Shown: piece after piece, positions 1 through 8,235 of the stretch
How the letters are laid out: each line of letters opens with the position of its first letter
Position numbering within the stretch: position 1 is the stretch's first letter
DNA from: an uncultured Oscillospiraceae bacterium
Lineage (GTDB): Bacteria; Bacillota; Clostridia; Oscillospirales; Acutalibacteraceae
Length of the DNA stretch: 24,567 nt
Reading direction: 5' to 3'
Assembly (NCBI GenBank): GCA_900545655.1
Contig: UQZY01000025.1
Coordinates: 1-24,567 of the forward strand
The notes under the pieces: model-generated
What the model was told of the DNA's origin: nothing
Database searches by the model: none
Seen by the model: the letters and a program-made list of their open reading frames with translations, nothing else
Program-made: the position numbers and the translations under genes

Positions 1-13
1 GACAAAAGAAGAC

Positions 14-48
14 AAAAAAAGAATGAACGGCAGAAAAAGCTGTTCATT
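14..48 (-). terminator. Rho-independent terminator of the DUF1538 operon
   Basis: Positions 22-31 pair with 39-48 (ten pairs including one G-U) around a seven-base loop. Read on the minus strand, the hairpin is followed by a T run (complement of 14-20). It lies about 50 bases past the stop of the minus-strand gene ending at 97, so it should end that operon. Confidence 0.8.
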
Positions 49-96
49 CGGTCATTATGTTGAGAAATTTTGTGACGAAATTATGAAGTTGACAAG

Positions 97-735
97 TCAG
101 CCGCAATGCTCATAGTAATAGTCTTCGGCTTCATAATAGTCCATGAAATCATCGTAATAATAATCGTAAAAGTCCTCAGGATTATAAAAATCTTTTGCAT
201 TGAACGGATCGGTTGTGGTTTCTTTTTTATTATCCTTGTCATAATCTTTATCCTTCGGAACATACAACCAGGGAACAGTATATGTCCTTTTCTCTGTGGT
301 CGTCGTGTATTTATCCACGGCTGACGAAAAATCATAACGCTTGATTTTGGCTGTCATCGGTATAGTCGTTTCCAATCTTTCCTTATACTCCACTTCAATC
401 TTGTCCATGAAAGCCTGAATATCTCTTGAAAGAGGATCGGAAAGATATTTAAAGGTTAAACCCTGCAACATCTCTCTTGCTCTATCAAAATTTCCTTCAT
501 CATACTCTTCATGTGCTTTACAGTATTTTATAAGAGCTTCTCTGTCCTCATAACAAAGCGGCACATCTTCAAAAACCTCAAGAGCCTCTGTATACGAACC
601 TTTTGAAATAAAATCCAGAGCCTTATCATAAGTTTTAGCGTCATTTCCTATTGTTATTTTCAGTAAAATAACAACAAGCACCAGTCCACACGCCAAAAAG
701 CCGAAGCCGAGCACTTCTTTCTTTTTCTCCGTCAT
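97..735 (-). CDS. membrane-anchored TPR-like protein, unknown function
   Basis: I do not recognise a named family. The 212-residue protein starts with a short basic stretch and one hydrophobic segment (about residues 9-27), so it is probably a signal-anchored protein with its bulk outside the membrane. Residues about 35-110 are helical with a TPR-like rhythm (KALDFISKGSYTEALEVF, then a second unit around EYDEGNFDRAREMLQ). The C-terminus is very rich in Tyr and Asp/Glu (FYDYYYDDF, EDYYYEH). The ATG at 735 is preferred over the TTG two codons upstream because GAGGG lies six bases before it. It follows the P-II-like gene by 9 bases and precedes a terminator, making it the last gene of the operon. 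It may tether or organise the transporter upstream, which is inference only. Confidence 0.75.
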   Translation of the reverse strand: MTEKKKEVLGFGFLACGLVLVVILLKITIGNDAKTYDKALDFISKGSYTEALEVFEDVPLCYEDREALIKYCKAHEEYDEGNFDRAREMLQGLTFKYLSDPLSRDIQAFMDKIEVEYKERLETTIPMTAKIKRYDFSSAVDKYTTTTEKRTYTVPWLYVPKDKDYDKDNKKETTTDPFNAKDFYNPEDFYDYYYDDFMDYYEAEDYYYEHCG

Positions 736-744
736 TTTCAACCC

Positions 745-1413
745 TCAGTTCTCTTCAAGGAAGCCGAATCCCGCAACCTCGGTAACAGGTAATGAGAAAA
801 CATGGGTGTCAGCCTCCGTATCCGGTCCTGCTTCTTTTAGAATAGAGCGCATTATGTCTGACTTTTCCTCTGAGGGTGCTATGATGAGTATTACCTCCCT
901 CTCGCTGGCGATGGATATATTGTAAAACTTTTCAACGTCCTTAACGCCCGTGCCCTTTCCGTGAAGCACTGTTCCTCCGCGAGCACCCGCCGCACGTGCG
1001 GCATTCATAACCATATCCGTATATCCCTCTTCTGCAATAGCTATTATAAGCTCATATGCGTAATTAATCGAGGGTGTATATTTTGTTGAAGGGTTATTCT
1101 CCCCGCTCAGTAATGCCATTGTTTTTCCTCCTCCTATGCTCTTTATAGGTAAAGCTATAACTACTCCGTGTCCGGGAACTCCGATATGGAGTTTTTCTTT
1201 TTCCATAGCTATAAGTTTTTTTGTGTTTTCTTCATTCGCAACCGAGAGTATGACGCGCCACTCGTTTGATTCTATTCCGAGAAGGTCAAGCATGCTTTTC
1301 ACAGCAGTGCCTCTTGCGCGAAAAAGCATATTGAGCGGCAGATGCAGCTCTTCACAAATCTTATCAAACTGTGTAAGAGCCTCCGGTGCTATTATTGAGA
1401 TGATATAATTCAT
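745..1413 (-). CDS. tandem P-II-like domain protein
   Basis: The 222-residue protein resembles the nitrogen regulatory P-II (GlnB-like) superfamily, with two successive copies of the fold. Copy 1 is roughly residues 1-100 (RARGTAVKSMLDLLGI, then REVILSV-like strand, ending VVIALPI). Copy 2 is roughly 112-222 (HGKGTGVKDVEKFYNI, REVILIIAP, HVFSLPV). The two align over most of their length, which indicates an internal duplication. P-II proteins usually sense nucleotides and bind a membrane transporter or enzyme. The gene overlaps the stop of the upstream DUF1538 membrane-protein gene by an ATGA, and GGGAGGA lies six bases before the ATG, so the two are translationally coupled and probably work together. 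The uridylylation-type T-loop of classical GlnB is not evident. The ligand and target are unknown. Confidence 0.8.
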   Translation of the reverse strand: MNYIISIIAPEALTQFDKICEELHLPLNMLFRARGTAVKSMLDLLGIESNEWRVILSVANEENTKKLIAMEKEKLHIGVPGHGVVIALPIKSIGGGKTMALLSGENNPSTKYTPSINYAYELIIAIAEEGYTDMVMNAARAAGARGGTVLHGKGTGVKDVEKFYNISIASEREVILIIAPSEEKSDIMRSILKEAGPDTEADTHVFSLPVTEVAGFGFLEEN

Positions 1414-2954
1414 GCGGCATCCTCCCAAAGCTCAACGATATCATAATCGCCGTATTCAACATATTTTTCGGTAATACGTCTTTCCTTATGCTTGCTGATA
1501 AGTCCGACAAACTGTATGGTTAAAAGCGGCATCATTGCAACAAGCGCAACTACACCGAAAGCGTCCTTGAGCGGATTTCCTCCGAGGGCAAGACTTGCAC
1601 CTATCATAAACTGGAGTATAAAGGTTGCTGTCATGGGACCCGATGCAACACCGCCGGAGTCAAAAGCTATAGCCGTATATATGTCCGGCACAAAAAAGGA
1701 CAGCGAAAGCGCAACAATATATCCAGGCACAAGGAACCAAAGAACAGAAATTCCGGTTATAACACGAACAGTCGCAAGCATCAGAGCCACGGCTATGGCA
1801 ACAGAAAGGCTGTACTTTATCACCTTGCCGGGTATTGCTCCGGCACTTACACTCTCTATCTGTTCTTCAAGCACTCCGACAGCCGGCTCAGCGGAAATGA
1901 TAAACCAGCCTATGATACCGGAAAGAGGAATCAAAAGAGCTGTTTTTCCCTCTGATACCATCAGTGAACCGAGTTCTGTACCGAGGGCGGAAAAGCCTAC
2001 ATTGACACCGGTTAAGAAAAGAACAAGGCCAATGTATGTATAGAAAATACCTATAGAAATCTTTAAGAGGTTTCGACGCGGAAGCTTAAGCAAAAATACT
2101 TGAAAAAGGAAAAAAATCACAACAATCGGGAGTAGTGAAAGAGCCATTTCCTTCATGTACAAAGCTCCGGATTTAAGGTATGAATAACCGATTTCGGATG
2201 TGTTTTCAAAGGTGGTGTATGTCTGTACAAAATCCGTACCCTGTCCTTTATAAAAGAAGCTTAAAATGAGCACTGCAAGGATTGGACCGATTGAGCACAA
2301 TGCCACAAGACCGAAGCTGTCTGATTCAGCACGCTTATCGCGACGTATGTTGGATACACCGACACCGAGTGCTAAAATAAAAGGCACCGTCATGGGGCCG
2401 GTGGTAACGCCGCCGGAGTCGAAGGCGATGCTTAAATAATTTCTGTCCGTAAAAGCGGCAAGAATAAATATCAATGTATAGCAAACAAGGAGAATAAGGC
2501 GCAGGCTACCGCCTGTCAGAATGCGAAGCATACATACTGACATAAACAGTCCGACGCCGATGCCGACTGTGATGAGAAGTGCTGTCTTGCTTATGTGCGG
2601 CACTGTTTCCGCCAAAACCTGTAAATCCGGCTCGGATACCGTTATGGCGAATCCTAAAAGGAATGCAACTATGAGAATGAGCGGAAGATTTTTAGTTCGG
2701 GTAAGCGCCGTTCCGATCTTACTTCCGATGGGAGTCATAGACTTTTCCGCACCGAGGGAGAAAAGGCTCATCCCGACTATAATCATAACCGACCCTATAA
2801 AAAACGTCAGCAGGCAGTCCGGTCTCAATGGCAAAAAGCCAAGGCTTAAAACGGCAACTATTATGATTATGGGAAGTACCGAAAGTGTCGACTCGCGAAT
2901 CTTTTCAACAAGAGCACTTCGGGCTCCTTCAATGTAGTTTCTGTTTCTTAACAT
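1410..2954 (-). CDS. DUF1538 family multipass membrane protein, putative transporter
   Basis: The 514-residue, very hydrophobic protein has roughly 12-14 predicted membrane segments. It is made of two homologous halves, each ending with the same signature: IAFDSGGVTTGPMT in the N-half and IAFDSGGVASGPMT in the C-half, followed by a run like SFGLVALCSIGPIL or AFGVVALVAMMPLL. The halves also share an SAEPAV/SEPDLQVLAE-type motif. This matches DUF1538, an uncharacterised family that I recall as often lying next to P-II-like genes. Inverted or parallel repeats of this kind are typical of secondary transporters, and the conserved Asp-Ser-Gly-Gly is a plausible substrate or ion site (inference). 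The ATG at 2954 has AAAGGA six bases upstream and is preferred over an upstream TTG. It is the first gene of the three-gene operon. Confidence 0.85.
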   Translation of the reverse strand: MLRNRNYIEGARSALVEKIRESTLSVLPIIIIVAVLSLGFLPLRPDCLLTFFIGSVMIIVGMSLFSLGAEKSMTPIGSKIGTALTRTKNLPLILIVAFLLGFAITVSEPDLQVLAETVPHISKTALLITVGIGVGLFMSVCMLRILTGGSLRLILLVCYTLIFILAAFTDRNYLSIAFDSGGVTTGPMTVPFILALGVGVSNIRRDKRAESDSFGLVALCSIGPILAVLILSFFYKGQGTDFVQTYTTFENTSEIGYSYLKSGALYMKEMALSLLPIVVIFFLFQVFLLKLPRRNLLKISIGIFYTYIGLVLFLTGVNVGFSALGTELGSLMVSEGKTALLIPLSGIIGWFIISAEPAVGVLEEQIESVSAGAIPGKVIKYSLSVAIAVALMLATVRVITGISVLWFLVPGYIVALSLSFFVPDIYTAIAFDSGGVASGPMTATFILQFMIGASLALGGNPLKDAFGVVALVAMMPLLTIQFVGLISKHKERRITEKYVEYGDYDIVELWEDAA

Positions 2955-3058
2955 GCTCTGTCCTTTCAAAATATTGTACTAATAATATGCCATATTTTTG
3001 GGAAAAATGCAAATCATCATAAATCGATTTTTAATTTGTTTTTCCTTACAATATGATG

Positions 3059-3108
3059 AAAAACGAAAAGAGGCCGTAATGAAGAATGCTCTCCCCACAG
3101 CCTCTTTT
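3059..3108 (-). terminator. possible terminator after the Dabb-domain gene
   Basis: A nine-base perfect inverted repeat (3066-3074 with 3100-3108) encloses a 25-base loop, and on the minus strand a T-rich stretch follows. The long loop makes it weaker than the other terminators here. It would separate the upstream Dabb gene from the DUF1538 operon. Confidence 0.5.
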
Positions 3109-3211
3109 GATCTTTTCCGATAATTTTTTATTTTTGCAAGCGCAAGTGTAACCAAAACCCATTCAATAAAGTTTGAGCTTGCTTATCGTAGTTTGTAACG
3201 CCCGATGCGGC

Positions 3212-3514
3212 TTATACCTCAAAGTCCATGCATGAGCGAATCTTTGTAAACGGTCTTACTTTTGTATCGGCAACCGCAACATGAAGAGGATTTATGCCGT
3301 AAGCCTTAAGAGCTTCGACAGTTTCAAAGGTTGTGTCAAGCATTACCTCTGCGTTTGAAGAAGGCAGGCAGTCTATACGGACTGATATTTCCGTCATACC
3401 CGGTATCTTGCCCTTAAGGCCTTCAAGTCCCGTCTTTATACCGCTTTTTACATCTTCCTTTTTTTTGTCGGACAGCTCGTCCTTAAGAGTCCATAAAATA
3501 ATATGTTTAACCAC
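3212..3514 (-). CDS. Dabb (stress-responsive A/B barrel) domain protein
   Basis: The 100-residue protein is a single ferredoxin-like dimeric alpha/beta barrel domain. It opens with the family's typical MVKHIILWTLKD strand, followed by an amphipathic helix (KKEDVKSGIKTGLEGLKGKIPG), the strand EISVRID, then DTTFETVEALKAYGINPLHVAV. The closing VRPFTKIRSCMDFEV is also typical. Members bind or react with small molecules, and many bacterial copies have no assigned substrate. The start is a GTG with AGGGGG eight bases upstream. It lies on the same strand as its neighbours but is set apart by gaps of about 66 and 257 bases, so it may be transcribed alone. The gap downstream (2955-3211) holds only a possible terminator. 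Confidence 0.85.
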   Translation of the reverse strand: MVKHIILWTLKDELSDKKKEDVKSGIKTGLEGLKGKIPGMTEISVRIDCLPSSNAEVMLDTTFETVEALKAYGINPLHVAVADTKVRPFTKIRSCMDFEV

Positions 3515-3580
3515 AGCGGTTTCCCCCTTAACAGTTTTTAAAATAGTAAAGTCAATTAAAATTCAATTTATCCGTTCAAA

Positions 3581-4213
3581 TCATTTAAATACATCCATTA
3601 TGTCCTGCTTGTCCTTGTCATTATAGCAGCGAACGAGCTGGAGATTTTCAAGCTTTCCCTCGCTGTCAAGACGAAGGTATACAAAGGAATCATCAAGTAC
3701 GCCTATTGTGTCTGAGATATCATAGTTCAGGTCGAAGTACTGATCATACTCGGAGTTGTAGCCTGCGGCGATAGCCGTCGGTATGTATATGTCTTTGCTG
3801 AGCTTACCGAGCGATTTATACTTTTGTGATTTCGTATTGTACGCCCACGAAAGTCCGACAAGACGCTCGCCGAAATAAATGTGCTTTCCGTCGTTCGTAG
3901 CCATAGCCTCAAGAACACCGACATCCTTACATATACCGTTCATCTCGTCATAGGTACATCTGTCCACGACCTTTTTCTGTGCCATGTCGTAAATGACAAA
4001 GCCGAATTGTGAATCGGCGATGTATACCTTTTCTTTATCGGCATAAATAATCATCGGCATATCCGTATCACGGGTCATGGAGCTTATGTCGGACAAGTTC
4101 AGATTTTTATCATGCTTTGCAGTCTTGCCTGTAAGTGTTACAATAAGAATCACAGCACAGATAACAATCAAAATAACCGCTGCAATGATTAAAATCTTCT
4201 TTTTCTTACTCAT
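3581..4213 (-). CDS. membrane-anchored protein of unknown function
   Basis: I do not recognise this 210-residue protein. It has a short lysine-rich N-terminus and one strong hydrophobic segment (about residues 6-28), then an exported domain. That domain carries strands reminiscent of a few beta-propeller blades (MIIYADKEKVYIADSQFGFVIYDM, DGKHIYFGERLVGLSWAYN, DDSFVYLRLDSEGKLENLQLV). The ATG at 4213 is chosen over one 13 codons upstream because GGAGGT lies seven bases before it. It is divergent from the phosphoesterase gene at 4309. It could be a wall- or membrane-associated sensor or scaffold, but nothing in the sequence fixes a role. Confidence 0.7.
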   Translation of the reverse strand: MSKKKKILIIAAVILIVICAVILIVTLTGKTAKHDKNLNLSDISSMTRDTDMPMIIYADKEKVYIADSQFGFVIYDMAQKKVVDRCTYDEMNGICKDVGVLEAMATNDGKHIYFGERLVGLSWAYNTKSQKYKSLGKLSKDIYIPTAIAAGYNSEYDQYFDLNYDISDTIGVLDDSFVYLRLDSEGKLENLQLVRCYNDKDKQDIMDVFK

Positions 4214-4250
4214 GAAAATTACCTCCAAAAAAAATAAGCAATTTATAAAC

Positions 4251-4269
4251 AATTACCGTAATGGTAATT
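4251..4269. promoter_or_regulatory. inverted repeat in a divergent promoter region, possible operator
   Basis: A perfect seven-base inverted repeat (AATTACC and GGTAATT, five-base spacer) sits in the 95-base gap between two divergent genes. Its position and symmetry suit a dimeric repressor site. No regulator gene is adjacent. Confidence 0.35.
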
Positions 4270-4308
4270 ATAAAGCTTTAATCCCCCTACAGTCAAAAGG
4301 AGAACACC

Positions 4309-4809
4309 ATGAAAATTTTAGTATTGTCAGACTCGCACGGCAAAGAAGAATATGTATACAGTATTCTGAATGATAACAGAGATGCGGATATTATCATTCA
4401 TCTCGGAGACGGAGAAAATGACATAGACTTAAGTCTCCGAGAAATTCCGGGAATAACCCGCAAAAGGTTCTTTGCCGTGAAAGGCAACTGCGACCTTATG
4501 TCGTCGTTGCCGACTACAACGTATGAAAATATATGCGGCTATAAGTTTTACATCACACATGGCTTTAAGCAGCATGTAAAGAGCGGTGTGTCGGAAATAT
4601 TCCTGGACGCAAAAAACAATGAGCGTCAGATAGTTCTTTTCGGACACACTCACCGCCCGTTTTACGAGGAGCGTGACGGTATTTACCTCTTCAATCCGGG
4701 TGCCGTCATGAGAGGAAGCTACGGAATTATAACTATAGATGACTTACCGAAAAACAAATCTTCCAAGAGCGGAGAAAAAAGCATATACTTTGAGCACCGC
4801 GAGCTTTGA
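4309..4809 (+). CDS. YfcE/MJ0936-type metallophosphoesterase
   Basis: The 166-residue protein is a complete small calcineurin-like phosphodiesterase. The five metal-binding blocks are present in order: DSH (SDSHG, residues 8-10), GDGEND (about 33-38), GNCD (about 64-67), TH in FYITHGF and GHTH in LFGHTHRP. The family hydrolyses phosphodiester or phosphomonoester model substrates with two bound metal ions, and most members lack a known physiological substrate. The ATG is preceded by AAAGGAG at a good distance. The gene is the only plus-strand gene in the first 12 kb. It is convergent with the glucosidase gene, with three bases between the stop codons, and no terminator hairpin is apparent. Confidence 0.9.
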   Translation: MKILVLSDSHGKEEYVYSILNDNRDADIIIHLGDGENDIDLSLREIPGITRKRFFAVKGNCDLMSSLPTTTYENICGYKFYITHGFKQHVKSGVSEIFLDAKNNERQIVLFGHTHRPFYEERDGIYLFNPGAVMRGSYGIITIDDLPKNKSSKSGEKSIYFEHREL

Positions 4810-4812
4810 TTA

Positions 4813-6516
4813 TCACTTATAAAGGTAGACAAGAGCCTCATACGGGCGGAGAGTTATTTCTTTTGCGTCCGTGTGAGTTTCTTTTGCGTCGTTATAAGTG
4901 TAAAGTAAAAGAGCTTTACTATCAAGCTTAAAGCCGTGAGGAGCCTTAAACCTTAACGGCTTTTTGCTGAAGGAGCATACAACAAGAGCGCGCTGACCCT
5001 TGTAATTTCTCTCGTAACAATAAACTTTTTTGCTTCTCTTACAGTGTTCTCTGTAGTTTCCGTATATAAGGATTTTGTTTTCTTTACGTACCTTGAGAAG
5101 CCACCTGTAATAATTCAAAATCGAATTCGGGTCAGCTTCCTCTGCCGCTACGTTTATCTCATTGTAATTCGGGTTTACACCGAACCAGGGTGTGCCGGTT
5201 GTAAAACCGGCATTTTTTGTGTCATCCCATTGAACCGGAGTGCGTGAATTCTCGCGGCTCGTCTTGTTTGCAATCTTAAGGTAGAGGAAACGCGGCACGC
5301 CGAATTTTCTGAAAATCTTTTCATTGTTAAAGGTCATAACATCCTTAAAGTCGTCAAGACTTTTAAGATGATTATTTACCATTCCTATCTCCTGACCCTG
5401 GTAAATAAACGGCGTTCCGCTCTGCATATATGCCATAGTCGCGAGCATCTTCCCGCTCTCCGTTCGGAATTTCTCGTCACCGTAGCGGCTGATTATCCTC
5501 GGATGATCATGATTTTCGATATAAAGGGCATTCCATGACTTCCCGTAAAGATTCTTTTGCCATGATGACATCGCCTTTTTGAGTTTTCGAAGAGAAAACG
5601 GAGTATGAATAGCGTCCGTCATAAAACAGTCTGCATTCATATGGTCAAAGCTTATCATCATATCAAAGGGACGGTTTTTCCCCGAGGTATAGGAGATTGC
5701 GTCCTTTGAATTTGTCATAGGTGATTCGGCAACGACAAAGCAGTCATATTTATTTATAACATCTTTTCGGAACTCATCGACATACTCACGGCAATGCGGG
5801 CCCTTGTTGTAATGCTCGATTCCGCAGGCAACAGGTATGGGGAAGCCGTCGGGAAGTCCCTCTTTTTTTGAGATAAACGTGATAACGTCCTCTCGAAATC
5901 CATCAACGCCCAGATCAAGCCAGAAGCGCATGATATCCTTTACCTCTTCACGAACCTTCGGATTGTCCATGTTCAAGTCGGGTTGTTTTTTTGCAAAAAC
6001 ATGGAGATAAAATTCATCGATATCCTTGTTGTACTCCCAAGCTCCGCCCTCAAAGATAGAGAGCCAGTTATTGGGCGGATTCGTTCCGTTTTTGCAGTCG
6101 CCGCCTCTTCCCTTTCGCCAGATATAATAATCATGATACGGGTTATCCGGACCCTTCATGCTCTCCTTGAACCAATAATGCTCGTCGGACGTATGGTTCA
6201 CAACAAGGTCCATTATAACCTTAAGACCCCTTGAATGTGCCTCATCAAGCACCTTTTTGAAAAGGTCAAGGTTTCCGAAATCCGGATGAATATCCTTATA
6301 ATCCGAGATATCATAGCCGTAATCCGCGTTCGGAGAGGGGTATATCGGCGAAAACCAGATGGCGTCCACACCGAGACTTTTTATATAGTCCAGCTTTTCG
6401 AGAACCCCGAGAAGGTCTCCGTTACCGTCGCCGTCGCCGTCCTTAAACGAACGGCACCATATCTGATAAACGGAAAGCTCCTTGAACCATGAATTGTCGA
6501 TTTTTTTCTTTTTCAT
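4813..6516 (-). CDS. GH13_31 oligo-1,6-glucosidase (alpha-glucosidase)
   Basis: This 567-residue cytoplasmic enzyme should release glucose from the non-reducing ends of isomalto-oligosaccharides. Visible motifs are a GDGDGNGDL calcium site (about 28-35), region I DLVVNH (103-108), region V QPDLN (178-182), region II GFREDV with nucleophile Asp210, general acid Glu264 (VVAES) and region IV ENHD with Asp337. QPDLN marks the oligo-1,6-glucosidase group. The Val right after the nucleophile (Val211) is the residue known to favour alpha-1,6 over alpha-1,4 linkages. The length is normal for the family. The ATG at 6516 is preferred over a GTG three codons upstream because AGGTGA lies seven bases before it. 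It is the last of three minus-strand genes, so it probably shares a transcript with the lipase and transporter. Trehalose-6-phosphate hydrolase is a less likely alternative. Confidence 0.92.
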   Translation of the reverse strand: MKKKKIDNSWFKELSVYQIWCRSFKDGDGDGNGDLLGVLEKLDYIKSLGVDAIWFSPIYPSPNADYGYDISDYKDIHPDFGNLDLFKKVLDEAHSRGLKVIMDLVVNHTSDEHYWFKESMKGPDNPYHDYYIWRKGRGGDCKNGTNPPNNWLSIFEGGAWEYNKDIDEFYLHVFAKKQPDLNMDNPKVREEVKDIMRFWLDLGVDGFREDVITFISKKEGLPDGFPIPVACGIEHYNKGPHCREYVDEFRKDVINKYDCFVVAESPMTNSKDAISYTSGKNRPFDMMISFDHMNADCFMTDAIHTPFSLRKLKKAMSSWQKNLYGKSWNALYIENHDHPRIISRYGDEKFRTESGKMLATMAYMQSGTPFIYQGQEIGMVNNHLKSLDDFKDVMTFNNEKIFRKFGVPRFLYLKIANKTSRENSRTPVQWDDTKNAGFTTGTPWFGVNPNYNEINVAAEEADPNSILNYYRWLLKVRKENKILIYGNYREHCKRSKKVYCYERNYKGQRALVVCSFSKKPLRFKAPHGFKLDSKALLLYTYNDAKETHTDAKEITLRPYEALVYLYK

Positions 6517-6544
6517 ATACTTCACCTGCCAAAATAAAGTTTAT

Positions 6545-8209
6545 TTATACGTTTTTAAAATAATCTTCATCAAGTGCGTTTAAAAAAGCGAGCTCAAGTC
6601 CGTAGTCATGCGGCGAGACAACAGCCGGAAGATTCAGCGTAAGCACGGAAAATTCATAGGGATAATCATCTGCAACCTTGGAAAAAAAGCCAAAAACCGT
6701 GTTTATGTCCTCTCGTATCTCCTCAACGGTTTTTTCCGTTACACCGCTGTCCTTAAGGGCGATGTAAAAGTTCTCTCTCATGACGTTAAGCCTTGCATCG
6801 TTATTGTTGTCAAAAATGCCGGAAAGAAACGAATCCGTATTTTTTGCAATGCGTTTTGTATACTCCTTGAAAATTACGGATGCCATCTCAGAGTCAACCT
6901 TAAAAAAGATGGATAGCATATGCTGTATTGCCGAAAACACGGGAAGGCTTTCCTCTCTGCCGTTTGCCTCATCACAGACAATTTGCATATAATCGGACAA
7001 AAAATCTCCGACGGATCTTGTTTCCTTCCTTATGAATTTCGGAGGAGTGATAAATACATCGCCGAGGATATTTTGTGTGAGCGCCATTATGTTCATGCTG
7101 TAGATGATATTTATCTCGTCTTTTACTTTTTTCAGTATTTTTTCATAATCGCGCTTTTCACAGTTTGCGCGAGACGGCAAAAATACATCTTTTCCGAAAC
7201 GCCCGAACCCCATTGCGGAGGGTGCGGCGTATGTCACGAGGTCGTTTTCATTTATGATATTGAAGATGTTTGTGCAGACGGCAGCTGACCTGCTTTCCGA
7301 ACACGCACCGCGGGGAGCTTCAAATGTATAAAAATACGCGTGTCGTTTTTCAAGTGTGACGCCGTCAAACGGCTGCTGACCGGAGGATAGCAGGGTGTCG
7401 ATTTTACCGCCGAGCATATTGCAGGTCGCCCCGCCGCGTGAAAAACCTGCGCTCCACAAAATAACGGGTCCTGAAACATGATAGTAATAAATGTATTTAT
7501 TTATAAAATCAAAAGCAATTTGTGACGTAGCTTTAAAGCCTGCGAAGTCTCCGTCCGAGCCGATATCAAAGTTTCCGCACCATTCAAGCTCATATCCGCC
7601 TCCGCGACAGCCGACCGCGAGAAGCGTGTAAGTCTTTCCCCCTACACGGATTTTCTTCTTCGCTATCCCGACTCCAAAGGAGTCTGTTCTCGGCTTGCTT
7701 TTGTAGTCCTCATTGGTATAAAAATCCGAAAAGCCGAGATTTTCAAGAAATCTTTTAAGATTTTCGGGAGCATTTTCATAGTCACCCTTGAGGCTGTCCG
7801 GATTCATCGCCGCCACCGCAAGGCAAAGACTTATCCTTGCAAGGTCGTATGAAAATTCAAACGACTGTCCGTAGAAAAATCTGTCTGAATACTTATAAAC
7901 CGCCTTGAAAGAATCTTTTTGTAAAAGACCCACCTTCTCCTTCGGCAGGTATACACTCCGTAAAAAATTTTCAAACATTTTTCTTGCCTCTTTTGCTGCT
8001 TTTTCTTTTGCTGCTTTTACTTTTGCCGCTTTTACTTTTGACGTTTTTTGCTTTTGCCACTTTTGCTTTTTTCCGTTTTTTCTTTTATCAGTTATCACTG
8101 CTTCGTCTGTTTTATTTTTCATCATGTTTTGCTGATTTTCACCGGTCGTTGCTGTTCTGCTTTTTTCTTTTTCAAGCAAATTAACGCCGCATTCTATCAT
8201 GCATAGCAT
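6545..8209 (-). CDS. class-3-like lipase/esterase with Lys-rich N-terminus
   Basis: The protein of up to 554 residues is an alpha/beta hydrolase. It has a nucleophile elbow GFSRGG (Ser257), an acid block NENDLVTYAAP (Asp323) shaped like the N-x-x-D-x-V-P stretch of class 3 lipases, and a candidate His534 near the C-terminus (SPHDYGLEL). There is no signal peptide or membrane segment, so it is probably cytoplasmic. Residues about 34-78 are extremely Lys-rich and contain a five-residue Lys/Ala repeat. The start is uncertain: ATGs at 8209, 8200, 8122 and 8119 all lack a good ribosome binding site, so the real protein may be shorter. It lies 28 bases upstream of the glucosidase and 26 downstream of the transporter. 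The substrate is unknown. Confidence 0.75.
   Translation of the reverse strand: MLCMIECGVNLLEKEKSRTATTGENQQNMMKNKTDEAVITDKRKNGKKQKWQKQKTSKVKAAKVKAAKEKAAKEARKMFENFLRSVYLPKEKVGLLQKDSFKAVYKYSDRFFYGQSFEFSYDLARISLCLAVAAMNPDSLKGDYENAPENLKRFLENLGFSDFYTNEDYKSKPRTDSFGVGIAKKKIRVGGKTYTLLAVGCRGGGYELEWCGNFDIGSDGDFAGFKATSQIAFDFINKYIYYYHVSGPVILWSAGFSRGGATCNMLGGKIDTLLSSGQQPFDGVTLEKRHAYFYTFEAPRGACSESRSAAVCTNIFNIINENDLVTYAAPSAMGFGRFGKDVFLPSRANCEKRDYEKILKKVKDEINIIYSMNIMALTQNILGDVFITPPKFIRKETRSVGDFLSDYMQIVCDEANGREESLPVFSAIQHMLSIFFKVDSEMASVIFKEYTKRIAKNTDSFLSGIFDNNNDARLNVMRENFYIALKDSGVTEKTVEEIREDINTVFGFFSKVADDYPYEFSVLTLNLPAVVSPHDYGLELAFLNALDEDYFKNV
7992..8043. repeat. 15-bp tandem repeat coding a Lys/Ala pentapeptide
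   Basis: About 3.4 copies of a 15-bp unit (7992-8006, 8007-8021, 8022-8036, partial 8037-8043) lie in the lipase gene. They differ at one or two positions and encode KVKAA/KEKAA on the minus strand. The period keeps the reading frame, so copy-number change would alter only the length of the basic linker. Confidence 0.85.
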
Positions 8210-8235
8210 AAATTATTCTTAAACTTAAAACGGCT

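Noticed and set aside
1492..2937. Plus-strand open frames of 183 and 138 residues opposite DUF1538
   Set aside because: They are antisense to a well-supported membrane-protein gene, have Met/Ser/Pro-rich composition, and show no ribosome binding site or recognisable domain.
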